Source: Begonia masoniana (lineage: Eukaryota; Streptophyta; Magnoliopsida; Cucurbitales; Begoniaceae). From it: a DNA stretch of 64,000 bases. Positions 26,613-38,969 of this stretch are shown here, piece after piece. Location of the stretch: positions 44,038,655-44,102,654 of the forward strand of contig CM039503.1 in NCBI GenBank assembly GCA_022432975.1, written 5' to 3'. The notes beneath the pieces are model-generated. The model worked only from the letters and a program-made list of their open reading frames with translations, was not told the DNA's origin and did no database searches. How positions within the stretch are numbered: position 1 is the first letter of the stretch; each line of letters opens with the position of its first letter. The position numbers were made by a program, and so were the translations under genes.

Positions 26613-28196
26613 CTAACGTTATTGTTGATGCATTGAGCATAATGTCGGCTACGATGCAACCAGCAGTGTCGGCTATGTCAGTGCCTCTAAGAACAGAAAT
26701 TCTGAAGTTTGAGCTATAGATGGTTTTTGAGTTATCGGCCAACCATCTTGGACCGGATAAAGGAAGCTTAGATGACAGATTCAAAAGAGAAAACTAATAT
26801 GTTGAGCAAGTTAGCTGATGCCTCTTCTAATTTTAGCTATTCGAGAGACAGAATTTTGAAGTTCAGGGATAGGTGGTACGTTCCGAAAGACGAAAAGCTA
26901 CAAAAGGAGATTTTATCAGAAGCTCACTCGTCTTCTTTCTCTGTACATCCAGGTAACACAAAGATGTATCGAGATTTGAAATCGCACTTCTGGTGGCCAA
27001 ATATGAAGAACGAAGTCGCTAAACATGTCGAATCATGTATGGTATGCCAGCAAGTGAAGGCGGAACACCAAAGACCAGGTGGAACTCTTAAGCCTCTACT
27101 GATTCCCAAATAGAAATGGGAAACATTACTATGGATTTTGTTGTCGGCTTGCCGAGATCAGTTAGAGGCCACAATAGTATATGGGTCATCGTCAACGGAT
27201 TAAGAAAATGGGCCCATTTTCTGCCTGTGAAGACGACTTTCTCTATGGATCAATATGCGGAGTTATATATGCGAGAGATCATCAAGTTGCACAGAATTCC
27301 GGTATCAATTGTTTCTGATCGGGACCCTTGGTTTACTTTAAGATTTTGGAGAAGTCTGAAAGGTTTATTGGGTACCAAGTTAAATTTCAGCACGGCATTT
27401 CATCCACAAACCAATGGAAAATCTATAAGAACTATTTAAATATTGGAAGATATGTTGAGGTCGTGCATGTTGGAATTTCAGGCTTCGTGGAACAAGTTTT
27501 AACCGTTAGTGGAGTTCTCTTGCAACAATAGATACCAAGCTACGATTTGTATGACTTCATATGAAGTGCTTTATGAAAGAAAGTGCAGATCTCTCATATG
27601 TTGGGATGAAGTTGGAGAAGCAAGACTTGTCAGCCCCGAGATATTACAGCAGATGTCTGAGAAAGTGGCTATTATCAAACAAAGAATTGAAACTGCCCAT
27701 AGTCGACAGAAAAGTTATGCAGATAAAAGACGAAAAGACTTGGAATTCGCAGAAGGCGATGAAGTATTTCTTAAGGTGTCACCGTTCAAGGACGTGATGC
27801 GATTTGGTAAGAAAAGGAAGCTCAGCCCAAGGTTTGTAGGATTGTTTCCTATCTTGAAGAGAATAAGAAGCACAGCTTACAGACTACAGCTGTCTACCTC
27901 TATGGATGGAGTTAACAATATTTTTCACGTATCCATGCTGAGGAAATGCGTACGTGACCCCACATAGATCGTGGAACCAGTGGACATAGAGATCCAGCCG
28001 ACGCTGACGTATGAAGAAAGACGAGTAAAGATTTTAGAGTCTTTAATCAAAGTGCTATGCAACAAGGAGATTCCATTGGTAAAGCTCTTATGGCGCAATC
28101 ATAATGTGGAGGAAGCCACTTGGGAGAGACAACAAGATGTAATGGATAAATATCCGAGACTATTCGACAAAGCAAATTGTGAGGACAAAATTCTAT
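26613..28196 (+). pseudogene. pol: Integrase and chromodomain-like tail, element E
   Basis: Three frames carry the rest of pol. 26772-27113 has the integrase zinc-binding HHCC module (EAHSSSFSVHPG, then ESCMVCQQVK) and ends in TAG. 27116-27439 has the catalytic core (ITMDFVVGLPRS, IVSDRDPWFTLRFW, STAFHPQTNGK). The first catalytic position reads VIVNGLRKW with N where the family has D, and the position after NGK reads SIRTI instead of the usual SE pair, so the D,D,E site is destroyed. 27509-27967 gives the C-terminal domain (YADKRRKDLEFAEGDEVFLK, FHVSMLRKCVRDP). 27971-28204 gives a chromodomain-like end (VKLLWRNHNVEEATWER), which in chromoviruses guides insertion to marked chromatin. Stops and frameshifts separate all parts. 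Confidence 0.92.
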
Positions 28197-28210
28197 TAAG
28201 GTAGGTGGGA
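28197..28210 (+). other. Polypurine tract of element E
   Basis: AAGGTAGGTGGGA lies directly before the 3' LTR start TGTAACACCCGAC and after GAGGACAAAATTCTATT. It is the plus-strand primer site and fixes the LTR edge. Confidence 0.88.
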
Positions 28211-28433
28211 TGTAACACCCGACATTTCTGTTCATCTAATCGTCCCTAAAATTCGTTTGAACGAAATAAATTCTCTATAAATTCAATGAATATTTTATTA
28301 GAATTTGGACGCCGAGAATTTAAGAGTTTAAATAAGATAGAGCAAAAAAGAGGGAGTTAAAACATACAAGTTTTAGGCAGAAATATAATCAAAATAACGA
28401 AACTTAGCCAAGAAGAAATCCCAAAAACTTACA

Positions 28434-28486
<53 letters not shown>

Positions 28487-30428
28487 TTAAACATTCAGTG
28501 GATGCTTTTTCCTCTTCCCTCACATTTCATTTTCTTTCCCTCCTCTCTTTCTTCTTCTCCACGCGAACCAGGCGACAACGTTCTTCCCTCACGCCCAAGA
28601 CGATTTCCAGCAACGCCAAGCTCTATTTTTCTTCATAAAAGGTAAGCCTGTATGCTCAGTTGATGAGTTTAGGTTATCTATACATTGAATTTCTATGGAA
28701 ATTTCGAGTTAAGGTTTTGAACTATGGAGCAATTTTAATTGTTATTGGATTGTTAGTATTTATGATTACAAATGGTAGAGTTTTGGATGGATTGGAAGTT
28801 GGAACTCATGAATGCCCATTAATGTTGAAGATATTGTTTTGCTGCTTATTTGAGTTCCAAATTTCTAGGCATGATCGTTAGGTCTAACTAGATAACTAAT
28901 TATGGCATGTTAAAGTAGATGTCATAAGGTTTCCAACGCATGTTGAATCGTCAAAAATGGATAAGAATCGAGTAAGTTATGAGAGTTTGAAGTTGACCTA
29001 TAAATTTGTGAAGAATTCGAGATTTTAATGGAAATTGCTTTTTGACGATTGATTAGGCTTAAGCTATTTGAATGGAGTTGTGATTATGTTTTGTTAGTTT
29101 GTTAGTTAACACCTACGTAATGTAAATAACGGCTCGAATACGCATGTTATAGGGTGTAAGGCACCAAGGATGACGTTCAAGGTTTGCTAATTTGACGGAC
29201 CTCAAGTAAGTTCGTATGCATGTGTTTGGCCCTTAAGGCCTACATCACAGAGGTACTAGGATTTATGCTTGTGGGATATGTTGATGGTTAGATAGGTTAT
29301 CGAATATGTCCTAGATTAAGTATGTTTGTTTTATGTAATCGTCTTGATGAACTGTCGTTATTTATGCTTTGAGGACCTCTCTTTTAATTATGTTATGTTT
29401 TATGTACAATGTATGTTCATGCATCACGTTTTTTAATAAAGTCATGCAAAACATTTTATGCACATGTTTTAAAGTAAGAAAGATAAAAAAAATGTAAATG
29501 TAAAGTACGGTTAAGTGTGGGATGGGATTTGGCATATGTTTTGTCCTTCTTTGGGACTATGTTAAAAACTATCCTCGCCACGGACAATATGTTATTTTAT
29601 CCCTCCCAGGGACATGGCAAAATTACTAACTCATGTCATGTACGTAATGTTTTCCACTCCCCTATAAGTCCCACTTATACTAATATGTTCACTTCAACGT
29701 AAATATAAAGTATGTTCATGTTTTGAAACGTTCATGCGTAGCACGTGCATCTCATTGCATTATATGATCTTACTAAGATTTAGACTCATTAGTTGAACTC
29801 TATGATGTAGGTACAGATTATATGGATGAGGACTCAGAGCCTCAGGCCGATGTATAGGCCCAATTGTTCGGACGAGCTTGCGGGGTTGGTTGCGACAGTC
29901 AGACGAATTTTGACTTGTGGGTGAAGTCTCGAGGTCTACGTTATGTATATGAAGCCTTTTATAATTTAGGTGAAGTTTATGTGTATATGTGTTGAGTCTT
30001 TTGGCAATGTGTAGATAGTTTAAGATTTAAAAGTATTTTCATGAGGTTTTGGGATTTCCTTTTTGGCTTAAGGATATGTCCATTATTTAGAGTCCACCAT
30101 GCGTTTTGTTTGTAGAATGTCCATTGCGTGTTTTCTACTTGGTGTTATGACTTGTGCTATGGAAGCTTTGTTTAGGGAGTATGTTTTGTCGGACTCTTAA
30201 AGCATTTTATGTCTGGAGAGGCTTGGGAAGAGTTAAGGGAAAATATTAAGTGTTTGTAAGTGAAGGAAAAGAAGTAATAGGCATATGAGGGAGACATTCT
30301 GCCTTAGAGGTGTCGACCAAAACCCTCAAGTGTCGACCAAACTTGAGGGGTGTCGACCACCAAAGTCGATTTATGGAAACAGAGAAGAAAGAGGTGTCGA
30401 CCTGTTTGAATAGGTGTCGATCCAGTTG
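28211..30428 (+). mobile_element. 3' LTR of element E, first segment
   Basis: Starts TGTAACACCCGACATTTCTG and follows the 5' LTR closely. Candidate intron 29216-29810 keeps CTCAA|GTAAGT and GATGTAG|GTA, but the hairpin has decayed (TAAGA versus ACTCA), unlike the 5' copy. A CT run (28441-28482) occupies a site that is not CT-repetitive in the 5' LTR. GTGTCGACC motifs begin at 30308. It is interrupted at 30428 by solo LTR F and continues at 33068 and 42316. Confidence 0.9.
28441..28482. repeat. CT microsatellite in LTR E 3' copy
   Basis: An uninterrupted run of about 42 bp of CT. The 5' LTR has CTCCCTTTTTCTCTCTCCC at the equivalent place (about 16519), so it expanded after insertion. Confidence 0.95.
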
Positions 30429-33062
30429 TGTCACAACCCGAAACCCAATGGCCGCGACTCACATAAACATGATCGTATTCCTATTCTTGACTCGTATTAT
30501 TTTTTTTTGAAACATAACGAAAATCTACTCGGAAGAAACATGTTAAAACGTTTGAAGTCCATATGCAAAACTTATTTGAAATCATTTGAAAATTTCTTAA
30601 AACATTTATAAGATCTGAAGAGGGAATTTGGAGAAAAATAAACTAGGTTTTAAAAGAAAATAGGAGGGGTAAATCGGGTACACAAGAGAGCCGATCGATC
30701 GCTCAACCTTTGAGCGACGATCGCCCCTCCAAGATATATCAAGCCAATCGATCGCTCATTCCTTGAGCGATCGATCGACCCCTTAAAATCAAATACAGCC
30801 AATCGATCGCTCATAATTTGAGCGATCGATCGCCCCACAAAACATCACAGCCGATCGATCGCGCAATCCGCCGATCGATCGGCACTTCCTCTGGATTTCT
30901 AAAATAAAGCTATCCATTATGCCGATCGATCGCAACCTCTGCCGATCGATCGGCACCCCTTCTGTTCCAACATTTCGCCAGAAATGTTGTACCAATATCC
31001 TATCTTCCTGCAACAAATTTCTCCCACCAAGAAAATATATCTAGCAAACCCAAGCACAATTCCTTTTAAATTCATCAATCAAACTCACCTTAGATCATTC
31101 AAGAAGTAATCTAAATTCTCCAAATCATCCATCATTGAAAATCATACGAAACAAACATTTAGACGGTAGCGGAAGACAAAATAAGTATAAATCCCTTAGT
31201 CGTAAATTCATCCTAAACCAAAGAAAACCATCAATCATCATTCTTTTACTTACCATCATACGAAAATCCTATAGACATCCCTTCTACCTATAATCCATAA
31301 CATGGCATTTACCAAGACTTGCTAGGAGCACCACCCTCAGGTCAAATCGCTGCCCGGCCACAAAACACTGCCATGAGCACCATCCAGCAACCCCTCTTAG
31401 ACATTATCACATGGAATGAGATCCTCACCTTCCAGTTCGTCACCTACATCATAAGGTTTAAACTATAAGCCTAATGCTTAGTAAGGAGTGCAACAAATAT
31501 ATGAATATTCATGAATGCATGCTTCACATAATTATGTTCTTGTTCGTGGTCATGTTCTTATTCATCATTTACTTGGCATGAGTTAAGGGAGGACATGGGG
31601 AAAAAGGGGAAGGGAACATAATCGTGGTCTAAACGGACAATAGTAGTAACAACTAGTTCGGCCCCCACCAGCGGAAGGATCCGCGAACTATCGTTCAATA
31701 TCAACCCGGCCCCACCAGCGGGAGGATCCGTGAGCCTTCCTGCCAGTCCGGCCTCCACCAGCGGGAGGATCCGCGAACCGTACAAAATCTTGTGAACATA
31801 ATCATGGCCAATTCACCCCGTTCCACACTTAACCATGTTTACGTGTACATTTCATATTCATAACTTATTCATATAGAACGTGTGCATGATACATAGACAT
31901 GGATTCACATAGGAATGACATACTAAAAATACAAGCAATACATCGCATATCATAACGTCCTTCTGCACAAATTCATCATAACATAGCACATGACAAGTCA
32001 TAATCATAAAACAACCACCCAAACAAACTTCCCTAGTGTCCGTCAGATGTAGGGCCCTAAATGCCAGAATCCTAACACACTCACTTACCTGGCGTCCTTT
32101 GCAAGCCGTGTACCTCACCTTTAAGCTCTTTTCACCTATGAGATTTCATATTCCGATGTTAGAAATCAATCCTAAATAACCTAAACTCAAAACTAGCAAC
32201 ATCCTAACTAAGGAAATCTCCTAGAAATCCAACTTATCTCATTCGGGCATTTTGTCGAACACTTGGTGTGCATAACTAAACTAACCTAACATTAATGATA
32301 TTTACTCCTCCCAACAATCAAAAATCCAATAACTCAAACAACAATTTCATCCTAACTACTCCAATAACATTAAATGTATCATCAATGAGCATTAAAACGC
32401 AGCACTATTAATTCCTAACCAAAACCCAATAAATCTTAACCCTAACTCAATAACTCTAATGAAATATAATCGTAAACCAACAACTAAAATGTGTCAAAGC
32501 TTGGGGATTACCTAGAATGTCTATTGGGGAGCTAAAATCAGAAGGAAAATCACCGGAAGTGGACGTTGGTTGGTCGATGGAAGAAAATGACGTGAATGAG
32601 AAGTGGGGAATTGCCAAGGGGAGGAAAGAGCGGCTGGAGAGAACAAAACTATCGTGGGGGAGGGAGAGTTCTAGGTTTTAATTAAACATTCTCTAGCAAA
32701 ATTACTATATCGCTATTCTTAATATTTATTTACATAATCCTATTAATAAATCTAGGACTCAGTTTTCTCCAAAATAATCTTAACCGACTAAAATTTCTCA
32801 TAAGTCCTAAGGGTCCCAATAAAAATTTTCGTTCGCAAAACGGATACAACTAACCATTTATACGAACTAAAATTCTATGAGGCTAAAAACAGAACTCGGT
32901 GTTACGCTCTCAATTTGGATTTCTAAAAATTTACTTATTCCTCTAAAAGTCCTTATAAATTCTTAGGGCCCTAATAAAACTTCCCGCTCATACAATGGAC
33001 CTATATTTCTCATTTATGAAAATACCCCTTTAGAGCGAAATCCGAAAAACCTGGGCGTTACA
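30429..33062 (-). mobile_element. Solo LTR F in LTR E
   Basis: Starts TGTCACAACCCGAAACCC and ends CCTGGGCGTTACA, 2634 bp, flanked by AGTTG at 30424-30428 and 33063-33067. The E 5' LTR shows the uninterrupted site (around 18500). On the minus strand the intron signals are intact: 32088 (CCAG|GTAAGT) to 31444 (GATGTAG|GTG), 645 nt, hairpin TAAGC-ATTAG-GCTTA at 31480-31466. Region 30690-30990 holds at least six GATCGATCG hairpins and an AACATTTC/GAAATGTT inverted repeat. Confidence 0.93.
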
Positions 33063-33406
33063 AGTTGTAAGGGTGTCGATCAGTTTAATGTACAAAAACG
33101 ATAGAGGTGTTGACCTGTGTGTACAGGTGTCGACCTGTGTGTACAAGTGTCAACCCCTCCTGGCAGGTGTCGACCCTAAAGACCAATCCGACAAAAACAG
33201 AGAGAAACCAAGTGTCAACCTGTGTATGTAGGTGTCGACCGGTTAGTGTAAAAACTATTAGAGGTGTCGACCCCGAATGTTCGCTGGAATCAAAGACAAA
33301 CCAAGTGTCGGCCGGTCTTAACAAGTGTTGACCAGCAGGCACTCTTTTTATTTGGCTGTTTTCCTAAAGTTCTGATTTCGACCATGATGCAATCCTACCC
33401 CTAAGG
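33063..33406 (+). mobile_element. 3' LTR of element E, second segment
   Basis: Resumes after solo LTR F with GTAAGGGTGTCGAT and carries GTGTCGACC motifs, but only about one unit of the 20-bp sequence that forms 50 copies in the 5' LTR. It ends CCTACCCCTAAGG at the insertion point of LTR D. Confidence 0.9.
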
Positions 33407-33676
33407 TATAACCCCCCAAATTATATAAACCCGATTCGCTACACATAATACTAAACCGAACTATGACATTTTGAGAAAATATTAAAATTTCACTCAAAAA
33501 TCAAAATTTTATCCTTAAACGTAAAAACTTGCAGCGGAAAATATTTGTATAAAACGATATTCATTAAATTATTAAAATATTAAAGACTGTTGGTTGAAAG
33601 AAGACAAAAGAAAAACAGAACACATCTACCGTTGAATAGTTCTAGCGGTATTATTAGAGACAGAATAGTCTCAGCG
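33407..33676 (-). mobile_element. LTR D, first segment
   Basis: Starts TATAACCCCCCAAATT (mutated TGTAAC) directly after the duplication TAAGG (33402-33406), which recurs at 42311-42315 after GGGTGTTACA. The E 5' LTR keeps the empty site CCCCTAAGGAGTC at about 20153. The segment aligns with the start of D' (33677) and is interrupted by it. Confidence 0.85.
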
Positions 33677-35712
33677 TGTAACGCCCGGAGTTTTCTGAAC
33701 CCGGTTCGCTACTCATGACATAGAACAGGACTAAGAAATTTCAAGGAAAATTTTAAAGTTTCACTCAACAATAAAATTAAATCTTTAAATCTTCGAAACT
33801 TGCAGTGGAAAACTTTTTGTACAAACAACATTTATAAAAGAGAAAAAATATTAAAACGTTTGACTGAGGGAAACGAAATTCAAAGCACATCTACCGCTGA
33901 ACAGTGCCAGCGGAAGAAGCAGAAACAAAAGGTATCATCTGCTTCCATCGTCCACCGCTCGCGTTAGCCAAACGACTCGTCGACTCTCACGCATCTTCGC
34001 TCACATCTGCCGACGACGCGTCGGCTACTCTCTTCTACCAATCACAAAACAACAAATCTTCTACTCAACATCCACCGGTGGACAACATCCACCGATAGAC
34101 AAAATACTCAACATCCACCAGTCACAAAACGACAAATCTTCTACTCAACATCCACCGATGGACAACATCCACCGATAGACAAAATACTCAACATCCACCG
34201 GGGGACAACATCTACCGATAAACAAAATACTCAACATCCACCGGTGGACAACATCCATCGAGGAACAGTATCTTTCTACTTCAACCAATAAACGACATCT
34301 TCCGACGGACAACAAAACAATTTCTCAACCATTTATATCATAAACAAGAATAACTCTGACTACCAAAGGAACTTGAAAACTTTACTGTGATCATTTAAAA
34401 CAACACAAGTTTACTCAAAAATCCAGAATAGTGACCACAGCCAAAACCAAAATCATATTTCCATAGTCAGAAGAGAAAATCCAAAAAGTGTTACAACACG
34501 TCAATACTACTACCACCATAAAAATCCTCAGCATAATTCAACAGAAACACCTAACCACTGAGACTTCACATACAGACAGTAGCTAAACCGCCTCATCAGA
34601 GCACCCAACTGTGGTATAGACGTGCTCCTTCAACTTCATCTATTCTTCAGTGCGCTCAAGGAACTCATCTGTTGCGGTCTCAGCACCTACATCACAAAAC
34701 TCATCTATTAGCCTAATGCTAAGTAAGTAAAGCATTAATGAAATAAAATGCTGAAACATAAATCCTAGACATGCAGTTTCTACTTTCACATCTCAGTTGC
34801 ATATACGTTCATTTCTGATCTGATCCCCCTGTAAAATTGCGAGTTGGATCAATTTTTCCAAAGTCATACATCCCTTCATAAGTTAAGGGGCGGATTAGTT
34901 CCCTTAATAGTTTATCTGATCTCCCTGTAAAATTGGGAGTTAGATCAATTTTCCCAAAGTTATATATCTTCTCTCTTGGTTAAGGGACGGATTAGTTAAC
35001 TTAACAACTGTTCTGTTTCAATCGGTTCATTCCTCACCATACCACTATGCATTTAAATTCATTTTCGTATACTTTCAAAACATGATACATGGCAAACTGA
35101 AAACACACAGACCATACATAATCCTATTGTTTTGTGATGTAGGCCCGAAGGCACACACGTACTCTACTTACCTGGTCTTCTGAAAAGCTTGGTTGAAATC
35201 TACCTCGGGAGTTTGCTCAAACCTAAAACCATAAACTGAGCATTAATTAAATCTTCATTAAACTCCATTCTATCTATCCAGAAATCTAAGGAAACTAATT
35301 TGGAAGCTCGGTTCATTGAGCATTCCCGATTCACCTCAAACCCGAACTAACCCTCACTTACAGCATTCACAAAACCTCATTTATAATCCCCCTCTACCAT
35401 CGGTAGTTACAATGTAGCAAGAAATCGAAGTAGAACTCACCTAGTTTGAAGAAGAATCGAGTAAGAGAATCGCCTAGAGAGCTCTACTGCTAAGCTGAAA
35501 GCCGAAATGGGAGAATAGAAAATAATGGCGGCTACAGTACATTTATCACAAAACCTCTTTCCTTAAATAGGTTATCCACTAAAGGCCTCTATTTACCATA
35601 ATACCCTTACATATTTACTCATTAACCTAATCAGTAATTCTCCCAATTTCATCCATAAAATGTACACTGTTAGATGACAAGGTAAATTGGTTCGATAGAA
35701 TCGGGTGCTACA
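33677..35712 (-). mobile_element. Solo LTR D' nested in LTR D
   Basis: Starts TGTAACGCCCGGAG, ends CGGGTGCTACA, 2036 bp. Flanks CAGCG and CGGCG match at four of five positions, an aged target duplication. On the minus strand the candidate intron runs 35171 (CCAG|GTAAGT) to 34687 (GATGTAG|GTG), 485 nt, with hairpin TTAGC-ATTAG-GCTAA at 34722-34708. Region 33900-34300 repeats CATCCACCGGTGGACAAC-like motifs (ACCGGT palindrome). Confidence 0.88.
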
Positions 35713-36119
35713 CGGCGGTAGAAACGGGAATAGAAGACATCCACCGCTAAACAGTGTCGGCGGTAGAAGCAGAAACAAAAGGCTTCTTCTGCTAACAACG
35801 TCCACAGCTCACGTCAGCCCAACGACACGTCGACTTCTCACGTCTACCGCTCACATCCACCGATCACGAAACAATAAAAATCTATTTACTCACGTCCACC
35901 GATCCCAAAACGACAAAACCTATTACACACATCCACCGATCACAAAACGACAAAACCTATTACTCACATCCACCAATCATAAAACGACAAAACTTATTAC
36001 TCATATCTACCATTCGACAACATCCACCGATAGACTACATCCACCGATAGATTACATCCACTGAAAGACTACATCCACCAATAGACTACATCCACCGGTG
36101 AACAGTAAATCTCTAAACA
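35713..36119 (-). mobile_element. LTR D, second segment
   Basis: Continues the outer D LTR after D', with repeated CATCCACCGAT motifs, and stops abruptly near 36119 where it joins the RNase H part of element C2. About 500 bp of D that should follow (equivalent to 34270-34780 of D') are missing, removed with the 3' half of C2. Confidence 0.85.
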
Positions 36120-37266
36120 GTGTCTCCAAATCTTCAAGGCAAAAACAACAGCAGCTAATTCTAGATCATGAGTGGGGTAATTTTGCTCGTAACTCTTTAG
36201 CTGCCTAGAAGCATACGCTATAACTTTACCCTCTTGCATCAAAACACAACCTAACCCAACTTTAGACGCATCACAGTAAACACTAAATTTTCCTTCTTCA
36301 GTTGGGAGGGTCAATACAGGATCTGTTGTTAACTTCAGTTTTAACGTCTGGAAGCTGTCTTCACAGGCTTCAGTCCAAGTATACTTAATGTCCTTCTTTG
36401 TTAAACCTGTCAGGGGTTTAGCTATCATGGAAAATCCCTTGATGAACTTCCTGTAATAGCCTGCCAATCCAAGGAAGCTGCGGACTTCGCTGGCATTCTT
36501 AGGTTGAGGCCAATCCTTTACTGCCTGAATTTTGGTCGGGTCCACAGATATGCCATTAGCAGAAACTACATGGCCAAGGAATTTAACCTTATCTAACCAA
36601 AACTCACACTTAGACAGTTTGGCGTAAAGTTGATGCTCCTTCAATGTCGTCAAAACTACTTTCAAATGTTCTTCATGGTCAGCCACAGTTCGAGAGTATA
36701 TCAAGATATCATCTATGAACACAATCACAAACTTATCCAAATACTCACGAAACACACGGTTCATTAGATCCATAAAAGCGGCAGGGGCGTTTGTCAATCC
36801 AAACGACATGACTAAGAATTCATAATGTCCATAGCGGGTTCTGAATGCTGTCTTTGGTATATCTCCTTCTTTAACCTTCAGTTGGTAATAACCCGAACGT
36901 AAATCTATCTTTGAAAACACCTTAGCTCCTTGCAATTGGTCAAACAAATCGTCAATCCTGGGTAAGGGGTACCTATTCTTGATTGTCAACTTATTTAGTT
37001 CCCTGTAGTCTATGCACATTCTAAGAGAACCATCCTTTTTCCTTACAAATAAGACTGGTGCACCCCAAGGAGAACTACTGGGGCGAATAAATCCCTTGTC
37101 AACCAATTCCTGCAGTTGGACCTTCAATTATTTCAACTCAACAGGTGCCATACGGTATGGATTCTTAGATACAGGTGATGCCTCGGGGTATGTATCAATC
37201 ACAAATTCTATTTCCCTATCAGGTGGTATACCCGGTAAGTCATCTAAGAATGCCTCGGGAAACTCT
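36120..37266 (-). pseudogene. pol: Reverse transcriptase-RNase H of element C2, truncated
   Basis: From the left end of gag-PR, one open frame (37127 to about 36120) gives RT in order: [58 protein letters not shown] and the catalytic [13 protein letters not shown], then the connection [20 protein letters not shown] and RNase H start [13 protein letters not shown] to [19 protein letters not shown] copies the element RNA into DNA. Two in-frame stops (near 37264 and 37128) break the linker to protease; everything else is open. The frame ends inside RNase H at the junction with LTR D, so the last RNase H aspartate, integrase, chromodomain and 3' LTR are all missing. Best-preserved coding sequence in the window. 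Confidence 0.95.
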
Positions 37267-38807
37267 CAGACTATAGGAATATCCTGTAGCTCAATTTTAT
37301 TCTTCACCCGGTCATCTAATACACTAGCCAGGTAGCTCTCACAACCACCTCTCAGCATTCGGTATATTTCTAGTGAGGATATAATTGGTATCTTATTTAT
37401 TTTAGGAATAGCTTGGAAGGAATAATGGTTATCATTTGGGGGTCTAAAATCAACTATTCCAGATCGACAACTTATCGTGGCATGATGTCTAAATAACCAA
37501 TCCATCCCTAATATCACTTCATACCCTTTTATGTCAATGACAATTAATTCCGCATAGAGATTCTTATTCCCTAAGGACACGACGTCACCCTTAACAATCT
37601 GCTCTGAATGTAGGGACTTCCCTGATGGCAACACAACACTATATAACCTTTCAGCTGGTAAGGGTCCTATGCTATGTTTGCATACAAACAAGGTTGATAT
37701 AAACGAGTGTGTGGCCCCTGTATCTATGAGTGTATAAGCAGCAAAACCACAGATCATGATGGTACCTAATATGACTGTATGCTGAACAGCTCCCTCATCT
37801 TCCATCAACGCATACACTCTGGGTACAACCCTTGCACGGTTCGGGTCTGGCGGCATGGGGCAATCTCTGACCATGTGTCCGGTCTTATCACACCTGAAAC
37901 ACCGGCCAGAAAGCAGCTTGCACTCACCAGGGTGGTTCCTCTGACATGTAGGGCATAGAGGCGCCAGAGGTCTCTTTCCTTTTCCCTGGTCATCATTCTG
38001 GTTGAGGGGCCTCTTCATTCCATGCTGTTGTTGCTGTGGTCCCCTGTTCTGTCGTGGCTGCCAACCCTTGTTCTGACGTGGTGGCGGCTGAGCGTCCTTC
38101 ATGAGTTTCTTTGGCTGTTCGCGTTGTGCATATGCTGTCATTTCTGCCTCTTCTAGCTCCAAGGCCTTCGCCGTCACTTCACCATAAGGTACATTATGTA
38201 TCCCGGCAGTCTTCACTTTCATGTACAGACTTGGCTTCAGTCCTTGAACAAACTGGTAAATCTTATCTTCCTCATCCTCAATCATACGGGGAGCAAACCG
38301 TGATAAAGCATCAAATTCACATATATAATCCGTCACAGAGCCAGTTTGTCGTAGATTCATAAACTCCTTCTTCTTGTTGGCCCGAACAGTCCTATTGAAG
38401 TACTTGTCAAAGAAGGCAGTCTTGAACATCCCCCAGGTCATAGCTTCGGCATTAGTGGTGCTCTGGATCGAGTCCCACCAATGCCTTGCACTTAACTCCA
38501 AATGAAAGACAGCATAGGTGACCTTATCCCCTTCGTCAACCTTTGCATACTTAAACATATCTTCAATCTTTCGGATCCACTCCTCAGCATGGACAGGATC
38601 TGAAACATACCCATTAAACACCGGGGGTCGAAGCCGGTGGAAGCGCTCACCCCCATGATCATGAGTTGCGTTAGTACTGGAGTTGCCTTGTTCTTCTCTA
38701 GCTGTCATCAGTCGTTCTATCTGGTGAGATTGGCGCATGACCAACTCAGTCAACTGAGCAATAGCATTGCTATCCTCATCGGCCTCTCTTTGTTGACCTC
38801 TAACCAT
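37267..38807 (-). pseudogene. gag: gag-protease of element C2 (Tekay type)
   Basis: An open frame extends from 38861; the start at 38807 (MVRGQQREADEDS) is chosen because element E gag begins at the same residue. Capsid: RFHRLRPPVFNGYVSDPVHA, VTYAVFHLELSARHWWDS, FNRTVRANKKKEFMNLRQ, ICEFDALSRFAPRM, YQFVQGLKPSLYMK. A basic QPRQN linker is followed by a CPTCQRNHPGEC segment and the zinc knuckle CFRCDKTGHMVRDC (CX2CX4HX4C), which binds RNA. The aspartic protease shows YTLIDTGATHSFIS and GMDWLFRHHATISCR. The frame is intact for about 510 codons and meets its first stop in the linker before RT. Not functional overall, because the 3' half of the element is gone. Confidence 0.95.
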
Positions 38808-38953
38808 CTTGGGATTCCTAGACAAATCATTACAGGCATAACTTAACTTAATGACATACATGAAATCATAAACACTTACGGTTGCTGAGGTGTGCTCAAG
38901 TGACAGTCAGTGCTGGGAGGCAGTCTGCAGAATCGGTTTTAGAACCTGGTTTT

Positions 38954-38965
38954 GCTTTGATACCA
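38954..38965 (-). other. Primer-binding site of element C2
   Basis: On the minus strand TGGTATCAAAGC, one base different from the initiator tRNA-Met complement, four bases after the LTR end and upstream of gag. Confidence 0.9.
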
Positions 38966-38969
38966 CAAT

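Noticed and set aside
38111..38846. Plus-strand ORFs across 38111-38362 and 38637-38846
   Set aside because: They are shadows of the minus-strand gag frame, which has clear domain matches.
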